Shown here in pieces: positions 31,976 through 42,249 of a stretch of DNA of 64,000 nucleotides. Source of the stretch: Molanna angustata (lineage: Eukaryota > Arthropoda > Insecta > Trichoptera > Molannidae). Location: assembly GCA_963576475.1 (NCBI GenBank), contig OY754981.1, forward strand, positions 31,596,132 to 31,660,131, given 5' to 3'. Numbering within the stretch: position 1 is the first letter of the stretch; every line of letters begins with the position of its first letter. A program made the position numbers and the translations under genes. The notes beneath the pieces are model-generated. The model saw nothing but the letters and a program-made list of their open reading frames with translations, searched no databases and was not told the DNA's origin.

Positions 31976-32345
31976 GGATATGGCGTGATGGTATATAAAG
32001 ATAATAGAATGTAACGATTTCGATGTTTGGAGCTATAATGAACAGTAATGATAATGATACTGAGTGGGACTCACCGCTTTGGATTTACTCGGCGATGCAC
32101 TTTTTCACAGCACTGACACTGACACTATAGTCTTTTAATTTGAAAAATCAATCGTCGATCTGCCTGAGGCCTTACTCGTCTTTCGGGCGGGCAGGCAGAG
32201 CGGCGAGACACTGGAGTATGGTTATATCACTTTTTGTTTTTTACACTGATTTGTTGTAGGCACTATTCTGGTGGTGAGCGGAGCACTGGGTAGAGCGTCT
32301 GTACTGGCTGGTGTTGCGAGCGAGATTCGATTCATTGATTGACCC
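31976..32345 (-). repeat. LINE A distal leader and 5'-end block, copy e
   Basis: From about 31,990 (ataatagaatgtaac, ttggagctataatgaacag, gagtgggactcaccgcttt) it resumes the LINE A leader seen at 19,400-19,470. It then gives the block words ggccttactcgtctttcggg, gcgggcaggcagagcggcga, ggtggtgagcggagcactg and gcgagcgaga, ending in gaccctcggtg. Confidence 0.75.
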
Positions 32346-32349
32346 TCGG

Positions 32350-32515
32350 TGCGAAAATCGGTCTCTTCTTAACCTGCCCACCGGTCCGTTGCTGAGCAGG
32401 TACAAGGCGATTGCCGGCGGGCTCTGATTGGCTAGCTGTCCCGGCGTTCCTATTGGTTGAGCGGCCAGTGTCCATTGTTAACGTGTCAACGCGACATTGG
32501 CGTTGACAACGTGGA
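32350..32515. repeat. Dispersed repeat shared with 59,826-59,985
   Basis: cggtctcttcttaacc, gcccaccggtccgt, gagcaggtacaaggcgat, gccggcgggctctgattg, ccggcgttcctattggttga and caacgcgacattgg occur in the same order at both places. It may be the true far 5' end of LINE A or part of an LTR. Non-coding. Confidence 0.7.
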
Positions 32516-32749
32516 CAGTGGCGTCGATCGTACTGACGTTTCTTCTTCTTCTTCTTTTCATTGTTAGAGCACGTTCTGTTATACTGACCGTTATCAATAT
32601 ATGAATTGGCAGATTACTTAAGTTAATTTTCCATGATGTATTAAACAAAAATTTAAATTAATAAAAGCGAATTAGTACTTGCTTTTTTTTTTTAAATTAA
32701 TAGTTGTTTCAGGGAGCTTCAATTTTATTTTAAATACTTGAGTGTATAA
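32516..32749. other. AT-rich spacer
   Basis: No gene or family member recognised. Confidence 0.4.
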
Positions 32750-33112
32750 TAAAATTCTATTTTTTTATAATTTAATGTGTAAAATGATTTTAATAATATG
32801 ATTGTGCCATCACTTTGGTATTTTCTTCAATTAATATAATTGCAACTTGATGTGTGGTCGCTCTGCAAGGCAGTTGATTTGGTTTCTCATGCAAAAAAGA
32901 TACATACAAAATATTAGTTATTATCACATAAATTTTTTTATCAATTCTAGTGCCTGTTTTTTTAAAAATGTTTTTAAATTTAATTTGGTAGTATTTATTT
33001 TTTTGAAATTTTGTTTCAAATTTGTACAACAATTTTTTTAGCAGAAATTATTTCAGAATTTTGAATATAGAACAATTTAAGAACTTTTTAATAGTTGAAA
33101 TATGCCTTTTTT
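32750..33112. repeat. AT-rich dispersed repeat, copy 1
   Basis: Nearly identical to 40,744-41,103 over about 360 bp (taatatgattgtgccatcac, cttgatgtgtggtcgctctg, atgcaaaaaagatacatac). The match ends sharply at poly-T before unrelated sequence on both sides. Short frames on either strand have no recognised similarity; terminal inverted repeats were not found. Confidence 0.85.
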
Positions 33113-33767
33113 GAGAGTCGATGGTCACTTCGTTCGCGCACTTCTCTAGACACAATCAAGTGGGCGTTGTCTTGCCCCATCAGTACCAATGGTTGCACGA
33201 CACTTTCGTCACCTCGTTGTGACACGGTGAGCTCGGGTAAGTCTAAACGCGCCACTGTGTTTGCGTTTTTCACCACATATTTTTATTTTCACGGCGTGAA
33301 TTCGGTTCAGAGGAACACATGTTGTTCGCGCCGTGTATGCGTAGTGTGCGCGTCGGTCCAAAGGCGCCGACCGCCGTCGCGACGCTCGCATCAATCAGGG
33401 TAACCGTTGAACCCTCGTTGAGCAATGCATGCACTTTTTTCTGTCCATTTGGGCCATTAATATTCACTGGTATTATTTTCAATAATACGTCATTGTTCAT
33501 GTCGCACACATTATGCATAACTTGAGCCGTATCTCGCGACGAAACGTCTCGGTGTAATGTTTTATGGTGAGCGCTGTGACAGTCACCCTCACCACACTTT
33601 TGTCGCCGACTATAACTAACTGAATGTCCCTGCACTAGACACACAAAACACAGTTTGGCACCTTTTACAAATGTCCACTTTTCATTTAGTGTTTTTTCTA
33701 GATAGTTTTTGCACTCGTATAGTTTATGATTTGCTTTACACAATCGACATATAATAATAACATACAA
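33113..33767 (-). pseudogene. BEL2 zinc knuckle and aspartic protease (DUF1758-type)
   Basis: Minus frame 33,767-33,270: CRLCKANHKLYECKNYLEK then LCFVCLVQGHSVSYSRRQKC (knuckles) and HALLNEGSTVTLIDASVA, the protease active-site region. The usual catalytic Asp (…LD[ES]GS) is Asn here. In the next frame (33,276-33,113) MGQDNAHLIVSREVRE continues the same domain. It breaks at 33,113 against the AT-rich repeat. RT, RNase H and integrase are absent. Confidence 0.85.
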
Positions 33768-34850
33768 TAACAGGAGCGCGTTGATCCACTGTTATTGTAT
33801 TTACTTTTTCACGGCGCCCTTTGTTTTTTGTTTGTACGACAGGCGTGGGCGAGTTTGCCGTACCTGTGGCCAAAGCGCGCCTCCCCATGTCCAGTAGCCA
33901 AGTGCTAAGGTCCTTGATGGTGGCTGTCGTACCTGGTGTTTGTGCTTGAGTCATGAAATGTGGCATCTTATATGCTAGTTCTTTGAGGAGTTTCGGTGCC
34001 GCCAAGTGCTCGGGACCGATTCCTTGTATTGCACCAATCAAATTTCTGATGCTCTGCCCGAAAGTTGCTATTTCATGCATCGAGGCATCTGCTGACAGAC
34101 AGGGTAGCCTTTGCACCTTATCAAGTAGCACGTTCACGGTCTTTTGTTGGTTGCCGAAGCAAACTTCTAGACTTTCCAATATGAGGTCAACGTTTGCTGG
34201 GTCCATCATCATGGAGTCAACGGCCTGTAATGCTTCTCCTTTCAATGCACGTTAAAGCCGGAGAAGGTTTTCTGCAGCTGTCAGGCCACATAGCGCTGTG
34301 GACTGCTCGTAGAGACCCTTGAACCTTTTCCATTCAAGAGGGTTCCCCGAATACTCGGCAGGTCCCTGGCGGACGTCTGCCTGGCCAAAAAAGAGTTAAT
34401 CTTTGCGTCAGCCGCCTCGCGGTTGTTGTTCACGCTCGTGTTGATAGACTGGGTTCTGAGAAGCTCCGTCAATGTCACTAGCAACTGCGTCATCGCATCT
34501 GATTGAGATGAAGGCGAAGGCTGCGCAGCGACCCACTCCTGAGTACGCCTATTTGGTACTGCGTAGTCCTCAGGCAGTGTCGGATCGTTCTCTTCTTGTC
34601 TAACGGGGTTTATACGGGTTTGCAGGGCCCGTATCATTTCTTTTGCTTCCTCTAGGCTCTTCCTTGTCTCGGCGAGGGCGCTGGTAGTGTCTGACAACAT
34701 CTTGTCTTTCTTCCGGAGAAGTTTTCGTTGATATCTGATGGTGTCGTCAGTGGCATCTGATGTGATGGATCCCTCGGAATCCCGAGTACTCGGTGGTTTT
34801 GCCATAGATGTTGATGGTGCTCCCTTTCCAGAACGAAGTGAAGGAGTCAT
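33736..34850 (-). pseudogene. BEL2 gag
   Basis: ATG at 34,850 (MTPSLRSGKGAPSTS), followed by a long coiled coil (RKLLRKKDKMLSDTTSALAE, RKSLEEAKEMIRALQTR). Frame 34,245-33,736 then holds the DUF1759-type core (SLEVCFGNQQKTVNVLLDKV, GPEHLAAPKLLKELAYKMPH). The two parts are joined out of frame near 34,250-34,280, where the segment expected to contain the F-x-G-x-x-x-x-W start of DUF1759 is lost. Confidence 0.85.
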
Positions 34851-34897
34851 CTTGGAATGATCTCAGTAACGGCGGTGGATGGATGTGTGGATCAGGG

Positions 34898-34915
34898 ATC
34901 CGGCTCGAAGGACCA
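34898..34915 (-). promoter_or_regulatory. BEL2 primer-binding site (tRNA-Tyr)
   Basis: atccggctcgaaggacca, 5 nt inside the LTR. This 18-mer is the 3' end of insect tRNA-Tyr with its CCA, so minus-strand synthesis would be primed by tRNA-Tyr. Confidence 0.85.
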
Positions 34916-34920
34916 GTTAA

Positions 34921-35326
34921 TGTAGCAGACGCACTGCGTCTCTATTGACAATAGGTTGTCCCTTGCACGGCCGCTGGCGGACCTACGTTTTTGTTGCACC
35001 CGAGCGTATTCACTGAGCACTATTGCCTGATCTGTACACCAATGATCTCCCTACAGTGATCGCCCAAGGAGCGATTTGTAGACTTTTGGCAGTATAAGAA
35101 ATGACTCGAACCTCACAACAGTGACCGCCCAAGGAGCGGTTTGTCGATTCTTGGCGTTTAAGGGAAGCGAAACTGCCCCGGTATACCAGCATAAGCCAGG
35201 GTCCAGGCAGGCAGTACGTCACCTTATCAAGTTTATTTCTTCCTGAACCAGGTATTCAGTCGTAGGGTTTGCCTACAACCAGAGTCTAGGATCGAGAAAT
35301 GAAACAAGTCAGACAAGTTCGTAACA
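34921..35326 (-). repeat. BEL2 5' LTR (LTR2), shortened to 406 bp
   Basis: Starts tgtagcagacgcactgcg and ends agttcgtaaca. Against the 845-bp solo copy at 47,864-48,708 it has lost the block from just after gaaacaagtcagacaag to the last ~9 bases. The primer-binding site and gag follow directly on the minus strand. Confidence 0.85.
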
Positions 35327-35965
35327 ATGGGTTTGTAAGTTATGGTGGGGGAGGGCGGCGTGGGGGGTGTAGAGGGAAGGATAATAAAGTAAGAATGAGA
35401 TTTAGAAATTTTGAAGTATGGGATTTAGATAGAATGGAAACTAAAAGCTATTGCGAAGAGAAGAATGTTTTTGAAAAGGGTGTTTGGAGTAATGGGTGGC
35501 GGGTGGGGGAGGAAAGAAGACGAATTTCGATAATGAAGAACAGTTGGGAGATGGGAGTAACGTAGATTTGAGAGTATTAATATGTACAGAGAGATGACAA
35601 TGAACAATGATGATAACTCACCAATGACGGTCTGTGTGCTGGGCTGATTTGGCAGAAGTCTGGCTGGCTGGTCGTTGAACTTGTGATCACTAACACAGCA
35701 CTGAATTTAATCAATCAAGTGATAATCGATCTATTAACTGGCGATGCACTTTCACTGCACTGAATTTATAAACTGGAGCGATAATCGATCGCCGATCCGC
35801 CTGTGGCCTTACTCGTCTTTCGGGCGGGCAGACAGAGCGGCGAGACACTGGAGTATGGTTATATCACTTATTGTTTGTTTTTTACACTGATTTGTTGTAG
35901 GCACTATACTGGTGGCGAGCGGAGCACTGGATAGAGCGTCTGTACTGGCTGGTGTTGCGAGCGAG
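35327..35965 (-). repeat. LINE A leader and 5'-end block, copy f
   Basis: Purine-rich leader (35,327-35,615) similar in style to 21,210-21,540, both ending ..ccaatgacggtctgtgtgctgggct. The block words follow to 35,965 (gatcgccgatccgcctgtgg, gcgggcagacagagcggcga, ggtggcgagcggagcactg, gcgagcgagaa). No coding part is attached; it abuts LTR1 sequence. Confidence 0.65.
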
Positions 35966-35974
35966 AATCTCTGT

Positions 35975-36340
35975 CGACCATTGTGCGGTACAATGGTTTA
36001 CGGGTGTGGTGAGGCATGCGAGTCGGTCTGCGCGGAGATGTGTAGCCGTGTACCAGGCCGGGTATCCACCAGCGGCCTAATGACTTTCGAATGAGGCATG
36101 CGAGTCGGTCTGCGCGGAGGTGTGTAGCCGTGTACTAGGCCGGGTATCCACCAGCGGCCGAATGACTTTCACCATTTCCCGGTTAGGCCCTACACATTTA
36201 TCCTCGCCGCTACCCTATTACATTATAATACAATACTCTATCAATCAAGGGCCATTGGCTTTATTATTACATTTACATATATATATTTTTCGTACAGATA
36301 TAATATGGTATTGTGTGGTGGTTCTATCTCGTCCTTTACA
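35975..36340 (-). repeat. LTR1 fragment with 82-bp tandem duplication
   Basis: gaggcatgcgagtcggtctg occurs at 36,011 and 36,093, an 82-bp duplication of long-form LTR1 sequence. The rest (atttcccggttaggccctac, ctcgccgctaccc, tctcgtcctttacac) is the same fragment that precedes the LINE A stub at 16.86 kb. Confidence 0.75.
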
Positions 36341-38030
36341 CCAGACCTTGTGGAAGGCCTTGCTGACATCCATGGACAACATCGCTGTGTGGCAGATGTC
36401 ATTGAACACCTTTGTGATGATTTCCACGATTCAAAGTAGGTGGTGGTCTGTGGCGTGGGCTTCACGGAAGCCGTGTTGGTGGTCTGGGATGACTTTTTTC
36501 TCCTCTATCACCGGCTTGAGACGATTTAGGATTATTCTTTTGAGGATTTTACCAGGGCAGGGAAGAAGACTGATTGGGCGGTGGTTTTCGGGGTTTTGGT
36601 GGTCCTTTCCGGGTTTGAGGATAAGAATGACATCTGCCTTTTTCCAGGTAGATGGGAAGTGGGTGAGGCCTGTGTTCCAAAGGGACGTGAGGGTGTCTAT
36701 TTCCTTTGGTGTGAGGTTCTGGAGAACCTTGTTACCAATTTGGTCAGAACCGGGGGCTTTTCGTTTTTTGAGGGATTTTATTATTTTCAAAATTTCTTGG
36801 GGGTTCGTTGGCGGCCGTTGCCAGTATTGTTGAGGCATGGACTTCCACTTGTGTGATGTGATGGGCGATGTCTTTTTCTGTGAACGGTGTGAATTGAGCT
36901 TCTAAGCTATCCGGCTGTGTATACTGGGCCAGTGGGGGTGTTGAGCGCAGTGATTCTGTGGTGTGATGATCTGAGGGTCCTAGCTAATTTATATACTGCA
37001 TTTTGGTCTTTGTTTAACGAGGATATGAAATTGTGCTATCTTTTCTTTCGAAGTTCCGTGAGGGCTAATTTGGCTTCGGTTGCTAGTCTATTTTTGTGCA
37101 TTCTGTGTCTGGGGGTCTCCTGTTCTTTGCCACTGTTTCCAGGCACGATTTTTTTCACATGCGTATGAGTTGCTTAATGTTTTGTGGAAGGTCATTTTGG
37201 TGTGTTTGGTCTGTTTATTGTGTTGGTGGCTGCTCGAGGGGCTTTTTGTATGGTGTCAGTGAATTAGGAGACTTCGTCATCAAAGATTGTGTGTTGGTCA
37301 GGATAGTTCCGGGGGGGGATTCCTTCTAGGAGGTGTGGCAACTTATGCGAGAGGATCTTTTGGTAGATTGGGGTCAGTTGGGGCACCGCCTTGGAGGTGA
37401 AACAAGATGGGGCAGTGGTCTGAACAGATCTCATGAACGGTTGACATAGATTAGGAGTAATTTATGTTTTTAAAGAGAACAATGTTTATGACGTATGGTC
37501 GTCCGTCGTTGTGAGGATATATGGTGGGGGAGTCTGGGGCGATAATGTCGTTTCTCTTTGTGTTGTTGAGGCGGCAATGTCATGCTCCGTGTTTGGCATT
37601 TAGGTCGCCTGCTATGATGGTGGGTGTGTTGTCTTTCAGTAGTATATCGAGATTGGCTGTGTTTAGTTGAGTGTTTGGCGGACTGTATACAGAGGTTTAT
37701 TTAAGAGGCCCTGTGTGTGTGTTATGATAGTGGTGGTTTCCAACTTGATTTGGTCGGGTGCTGGTATTTCGCAATAGTTGAGGTTTTCTTTGACAATTAT
37801 TGCTGTACCACCACCTTTGCATATGCGTCTTATCTGTTCAAAGTGTTTTGTAATTTCTGATGGTGAGATTTTTTTTCGGTTTTAACTATGTCTCGTTGAT
37901 GAGCAAGAGGTCGAGGTTATGCTCTTCAAGGAAGAGCTCAACCTCTGCCTTGGAAGTTCCTGACATGGCCGTTTGCGTTCCAGAACGCTATTTGAAGATG
38001 GGTTGGTTGTCGGGGGAGTCTAGCCATTTA
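36335..38030 (-). pseudogene. LINE A ORF2 relic (EN-RT)
   Basis: RT finger to motif A in frame 36,838-36,431 and 36,427-36,335 (KRKAPGSDQIGNKV, ILILKPGKDHQNPENHRPIS, MLSMDVSKAFHKVW). It is truncated at motif A by LTR1 sequence, so motifs B-D are gone. Upstream, 36,840-38,030 is a frameshifted EN and linker whose order follows 23.4-24.74 kb, ending at the ATG in the ATGGCTAG overlap at about 38,027. Confidence 0.85.
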
Positions 38031-39522
38031 TGGAGTTGCGAGCTTCCTGAAGGAGGTAGGCTGCAGCCTTTATGAATTCCTCTAGCTTGCGTGTGAGGAG
38101 CAGGAGGGTAGAGGTGGTTTCAGTGGGTTTGGGGTTTGTGGGTGGGGGTTGGGGCGCTTGGCGGGGAAGAGATTTAAAGGTGGGGGCTGACCAGTTAGGT
38201 TGCGCTCTTTCAAGGAGCGGAAGAGGATGAGTTCGGGCGGAAATGGGGAGTAGAGGCCAGTTTGTCCTTATGGACATTAGAGGCTGGGGAGGTAAGGAGG
38301 GGCATGCGGGGATGGGTGTAGAGGGAGCTTTGGATTTGTTTTTAGGGTGCTCTGGACACCCCTTGAAATTTGCGGTGTGGTCCCTGGAGCAATGGACGCA
38401 TTTGGCTGGGTCATCATGACTCTTGACACATTCTGAGTGATGATGGTCACCGGCACACTTTCAGTATCTTGCTTCGGCAAAGCAGTTTGTTGCCGAGTGG
38501 CCGTGACATTGGCAGCGAAAACACTGTCCAACTGGAGCATTTGTTTTCAGGCTTACCACCTTCACTCTTATGTGGAGGACGCTCTCCAGTTTTTTAAAAA
38601 TTTGCTTTGCGTCTTCACTCCTTTGGAGATTTACCAAAGCTAGAGGGACCTCGTCTCATCCTATGGACGGACTGGACGGGGTAGCCTTGGTTTAGGAGGT
38701 CTGTTTTTATGTAGTCGACCTCAATATTTTCGGGTATTCCTCTGAGGACAATTTTCAGAGGTCTATCCTCCTTTATTACAAAGTAGTGAAAGTGAATGTC
38801 TGCATTTTTAAGGGCTTTTGTAGCCCTATTGAAATCAGCAGGCGATTTGGCTATCAGCCTGATGTGTTGGGATTGGTATGAGGCTATGAAATCGATGCCT
38901 CTATCGGCGAAAAGGTAGGAGGTTTTTTCGAAGTCCTCCTTTTTGTGAAGGATTATGGGAGGGATCCTGGAAGGCACAAGCTTGGGATGGGTTGGGGAAT
39001 CTAGGTGATGTTTTTATCATTTGCTGTGCAGGTTTGTGGTGGTGGTCAGGTTTTGGAGTCGGGTTAGTGATAGAGGGCTGGGATAGTGGTGGAGACTCTC
39101 TGGTGGCGGCGATTTTGGCCTTTGGGCTGTTTTGTGTTGGAGATGGGGAGCTTTTATTGGAGCGCTTCCTCTTCCCCATTGGGGTTGTCCAATCTGGGGA
39201 AGGGGAAGAGGAGAGGCATGAAGTTGGGGGGTGGTGTATTCGTAATCAGATGACTTGTTTTTTGGAGAGACGTTTTCGGACTCTTCCTCGGAGCTCCTCT
39301 CTTCCTCTTCCTGGAGTTCATACTCCCGGGAGAGTTTTAAGAGGTTCCTTAGTAGAGTTCGTCCTCTCAGGGCGTCACGTGCAGCTTGGAGGGCTGCACT
39401 AATGACGGATGGTGAGGGGTCTGTTTTGGAGAACAGTAGCTCCCGTAGAGCCTGTTTCGACGCGTGTTTGGGGAGGTGCTGGGTGGGGAGGTGGTGTTGA
39501 ATGCTTCTAAATGCGACATTGT
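38020..39522 (-). pseudogene. LINE A ORF1 relic
   Basis: From the start region at about 39,522 (plus-strand aaatgcgacattg): basic MGKRKRSNKSSPSPTQ (39,179), PRE_C2HC (RIPPIILHKKEDF, LKIVLRGIPENIEVDYIKTD, VHRMRRGPSSFG; 38,977-38,615), knuckle region 38,540-38,340 in another frame, Pro-rich tail to the stop at 38,020 (…RNSING). At least two frameshifts. It has one knuckle module, against two in the sister copy at 17-19 kb. Confidence 0.85.
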
Positions 39523-39930
39523 GAGAGGTATGAGTAGAAGTAGATTAAGGTATGAGTATTGAAGGTTATAGGTAGAGGTGCGTAGGTGATAAAGAAAAGA
39601 GAAAAGCAGAGAGATGATTAATTCACTTGGGGAAGAAACAGGGTTAATCTGGGTGGCAGGGATAATATTTAAGAAGATGGAGAGGTTGCGAAAAGGGTTG
39701 TATGACAGCAGAAGAAAGAATGGTAGGAAGAAAGAGAGTGAGAGAGAGAAGTGTATGTAGGGTGGAGATATGAACTAAGGTAAGATGAATGATGTAGGAG
39801 TAGAGAGAATATAATGTAACAATTGTGATGTTGGAGCTACACTTAATGACTGGTGGAGCACTGTATTGTAGTTTTCTCGGAAGCACTGTGTTGGACGTCT
39901 GTACTGGTAGGCGGTGTAGTTGTAAATGTG
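39523..39930 (-). promoter_or_regulatory. LINE A 5' leader and partial 5'-end block, copy g
   Basis: Matches 19,111-19,705 but lacks the segment between gttggagcta and cacttaatgactgg (19,433-19,598), so the block is partial. It joins the same 3' tail sequence as at 19.7 kb. Confidence 0.7.
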
Positions 39931-40716
39931 ATTGACCCTCGGTGCATTGGTCATTGGTCATTACTGAAGGACAAAGTGCCGGGTCTTGCGACCCCCGACT
40001 CCTTCATCTGAAGTTGGGTGACTGGGATGTTTGAGAGTTTGTTATTCTGAAGCGATGGAGGGGGGGGGGGGGGGTGGGAGGATTTTTTCTGTGGGATGAT
40101 TCTATGGGTAGGACAGTGATATTTCCGGTGGAATTTAATGCTATGGGTGTGGGTAGAGGGTAAGGCAGTGGTATTTTCGGGAGGCTACAGTGGGGGGGGG
40201 GGGGTTTCTTTAGGACTGATTTGAGGCGTTTGTATTTGAAGGTGTCGTTTTCATCATAAGTGGCTAGGTGTGTTAATGGAAGGATTTTTATGCAAGGGGA
40301 TCTTGGCATAAAAACGTTCCGAAAGGGAGTGTATGAATTCTTGGATCGTGGGGATATTGGCATCTTCATGTAGGAGCGAGGTCCTTATCCATCTTGGGGC
40401 GTTAAAGGCTAGGCGAATGGCCTTATTTTGAACAACTTCTTTATATGAGGTGGGGCACGCGTATGTCATGGTGGGGCGTATGACTGTCTTATAAATTAGG
40501 AGCTTGTTAAGCATTGGGTATAGTGAACCCATCACTCCCGAAGCAGCAGTTGCCTTGTTTTTTTATGTGGGTTCCCCAAGTGTCAAGTGTGAGGCCTAAG
40601 TATTTAACCTCGCTCTTCCATGGTATGGTTTGTCCGAACATGGTGAGGGGGTCTGGGAGTTGGGGAAGTTTGCGTGTGAAGATTATTCCCCACTTTTTGC
40701 ACCATTGTTCCAGCAA
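39931..40716 (-). pseudogene. LINE A 3' end with RT C-terminal relic
   Basis: Tail and 3' leader 39,931-40,260; RT C-terminus in frames 40,535-40,254 and 40,716-40,507 (QWCKKWGIIFTRKLPQLPDP, VKYLGLTLDTWGTH). Several small deletions relative to 19.96-20.5 kb. It stops at 40,716 where the AT-rich repeat region begins. Confidence 0.82.
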
Positions 40717-40743
40717 TAAAATAAACTTACTTTGAAATTCTTA

Positions 40744-41103
40744 AAATTCTATTTTTTTATAATTTAATTTGCAAAACAATTTTAATAATATGATTGTGCC
40801 ATCACTTTGGTATTTTCTTCAATTAATATAATTGCAACTTGATGTGTGGTCGCTCTGCAAGGCAGTTGATTTGGTTTCTCATGCAAAAAAGATACATACA
40901 AAATATTAGTTATTATCACATAAATTTTTTTATCAATTCTAGTGCCTGTTTTTTTAAAAATGTTTTTAAATTTAATTTGGTAGTATTTATTTTTTTGAAA
41001 TTTTGTTTCAAATTTATACAACAATTTTTTAGCAGAAATTATTTCAGAATTTTGAATATAGAACAATTTAAGAACTTTTTAATAGTTAAAATATGCCTTT
41101 TTT
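40744..41103. repeat. AT-rich dispersed repeat, copy 2
   Basis: Second copy of 32,750-33,112, same orientation, with a handful of differences visible by eye. Confidence 0.85.
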
Positions 41104-41581
41104 GTCATTAAAATAATAAAGATACATGTACATGAATATGTTAAATATGGTATTTGGTTTTTTTCCAAGAATATGTGCTTATTTGCGGGTCTTACCACAA
41201 AAAATTGATTTTACAAAAGGCAATGTTCATAATATTGAAACCTTCTTTAGGCTCAACCAGATGATTAAAATTAGATGAGAGGACAGCAGTTTTTTAAACA
41301 CAAAGAATTTTAGCAACTTTCATTTAGTAATTGAATGTTATTTTTACAATGCTCGCCTTGTTTGACATTCCGCTCTATGTATGTACAATGAATAATAATG
41401 TGGGCGCGTTGCGTTATTAATAAATGTTGTTATTTTCAAAGTTACAAAAATGATGGTCAGTTTATCATTATTATTTGGACATTTATTTGTATATTTACAA
41501 CAATATGTTATTGCGACAATTAAAAAATTAAGTTAAATTTAATGAACATTTATGTATTGGGGGTCACCACGTGTAGGGGGG
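41104..41581. other. AT-rich spacer
   Basis: No coding similarity and no family member recognised. It may continue the same unknown element as the repeat on its left, but the other copy stops at poly-T. Confidence 0.4.
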
Positions 41582-42249
41582 TGTAGCAGATGCACTGCGT
41601 CTCTTATTCAAGATAGGGTTGTCCCTTGCACGGTCACTGGTGGACCCTTTGTTTTCTTGTGCCTGACCTGTACACCAATGACCTCCCTACAGTGATCGCC
41701 CAATTTAGCAATTTGTAGGTTCTTGCCAGTGTAAGAAATAACTCGCACCTCACAACAGGGTTCACCCAAGGAGCGATTTGTCGATTCTTGGTGTTTAAGG
41801 GAAGCGAAACTGTCCCGGTAAGCCAGCCAGGCATAAGCCAGGGTCCAGGTATTCAGTCGTAAGGTTTATTTACAACCAGAGTCTAGGATCAAGTAATGAA
41901 ACAAGTCGGACAAGTAAAAAGCTCTGTTTATTCAAGAAAAACTGCCGGCCTAATAGCGCCCACACACTGCGCAATGGCGGTTCAGTACTTGTCAGTCTGC
42001 AGCACGACACATAGTTATACAATATCACATCATTAAATGAATAAATAAACATAAAACAAGGTACAATATATATTATAATAAATATAAAAATAAAAAGTAA
42101 TAAATATAAAAAGTATTCTTAAATAAATTAAATTGATAATCTAGACTAGACGACTTGCGATATCATTTTTATTTAAATTATTTTTAGAAATGCTCTCGCT
42201 ACGGTCGTTTCCATTTTCGGTATCATTTCTTAGTATATTTTCATACATA
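41582..42249 (-). repeat. LTR2 copy, right end truncated
   Basis: Starts tgtagcagatgcactgcg and follows the solo LTR at 47.86 kb through cctccctacagtgatcgccc, ccagggtccagg, cggcctaatagcgcccac and ctcgctacggtcg. It lacks the last ~70 bp (to ttcgtagca). No internal BEL sequence adjoins it and no target duplication is seen. Confidence 0.8.

Larger units (their letters stand above)
21801..32345 (-). mobile_element. LINE A main copy (Jockey-type) with satellite in its 5' leader
   Basis: Order on the minus strand: 5'-end block (32,345-32,066), leader, 25 x 214-bp array (31,9xx-26,57x), leader (to 26,298), ORF1 (26,297-24,736, one frameshift), ORF2 (24,743-22,032, open), 3' leader ending in heptamer repeats (aatgacc)n at about 21,806-21,828. 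Without the array the element is about 5.1 kb, a normal size for this group. It is the only copy here with an open ORF2. Confidence 0.85.
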
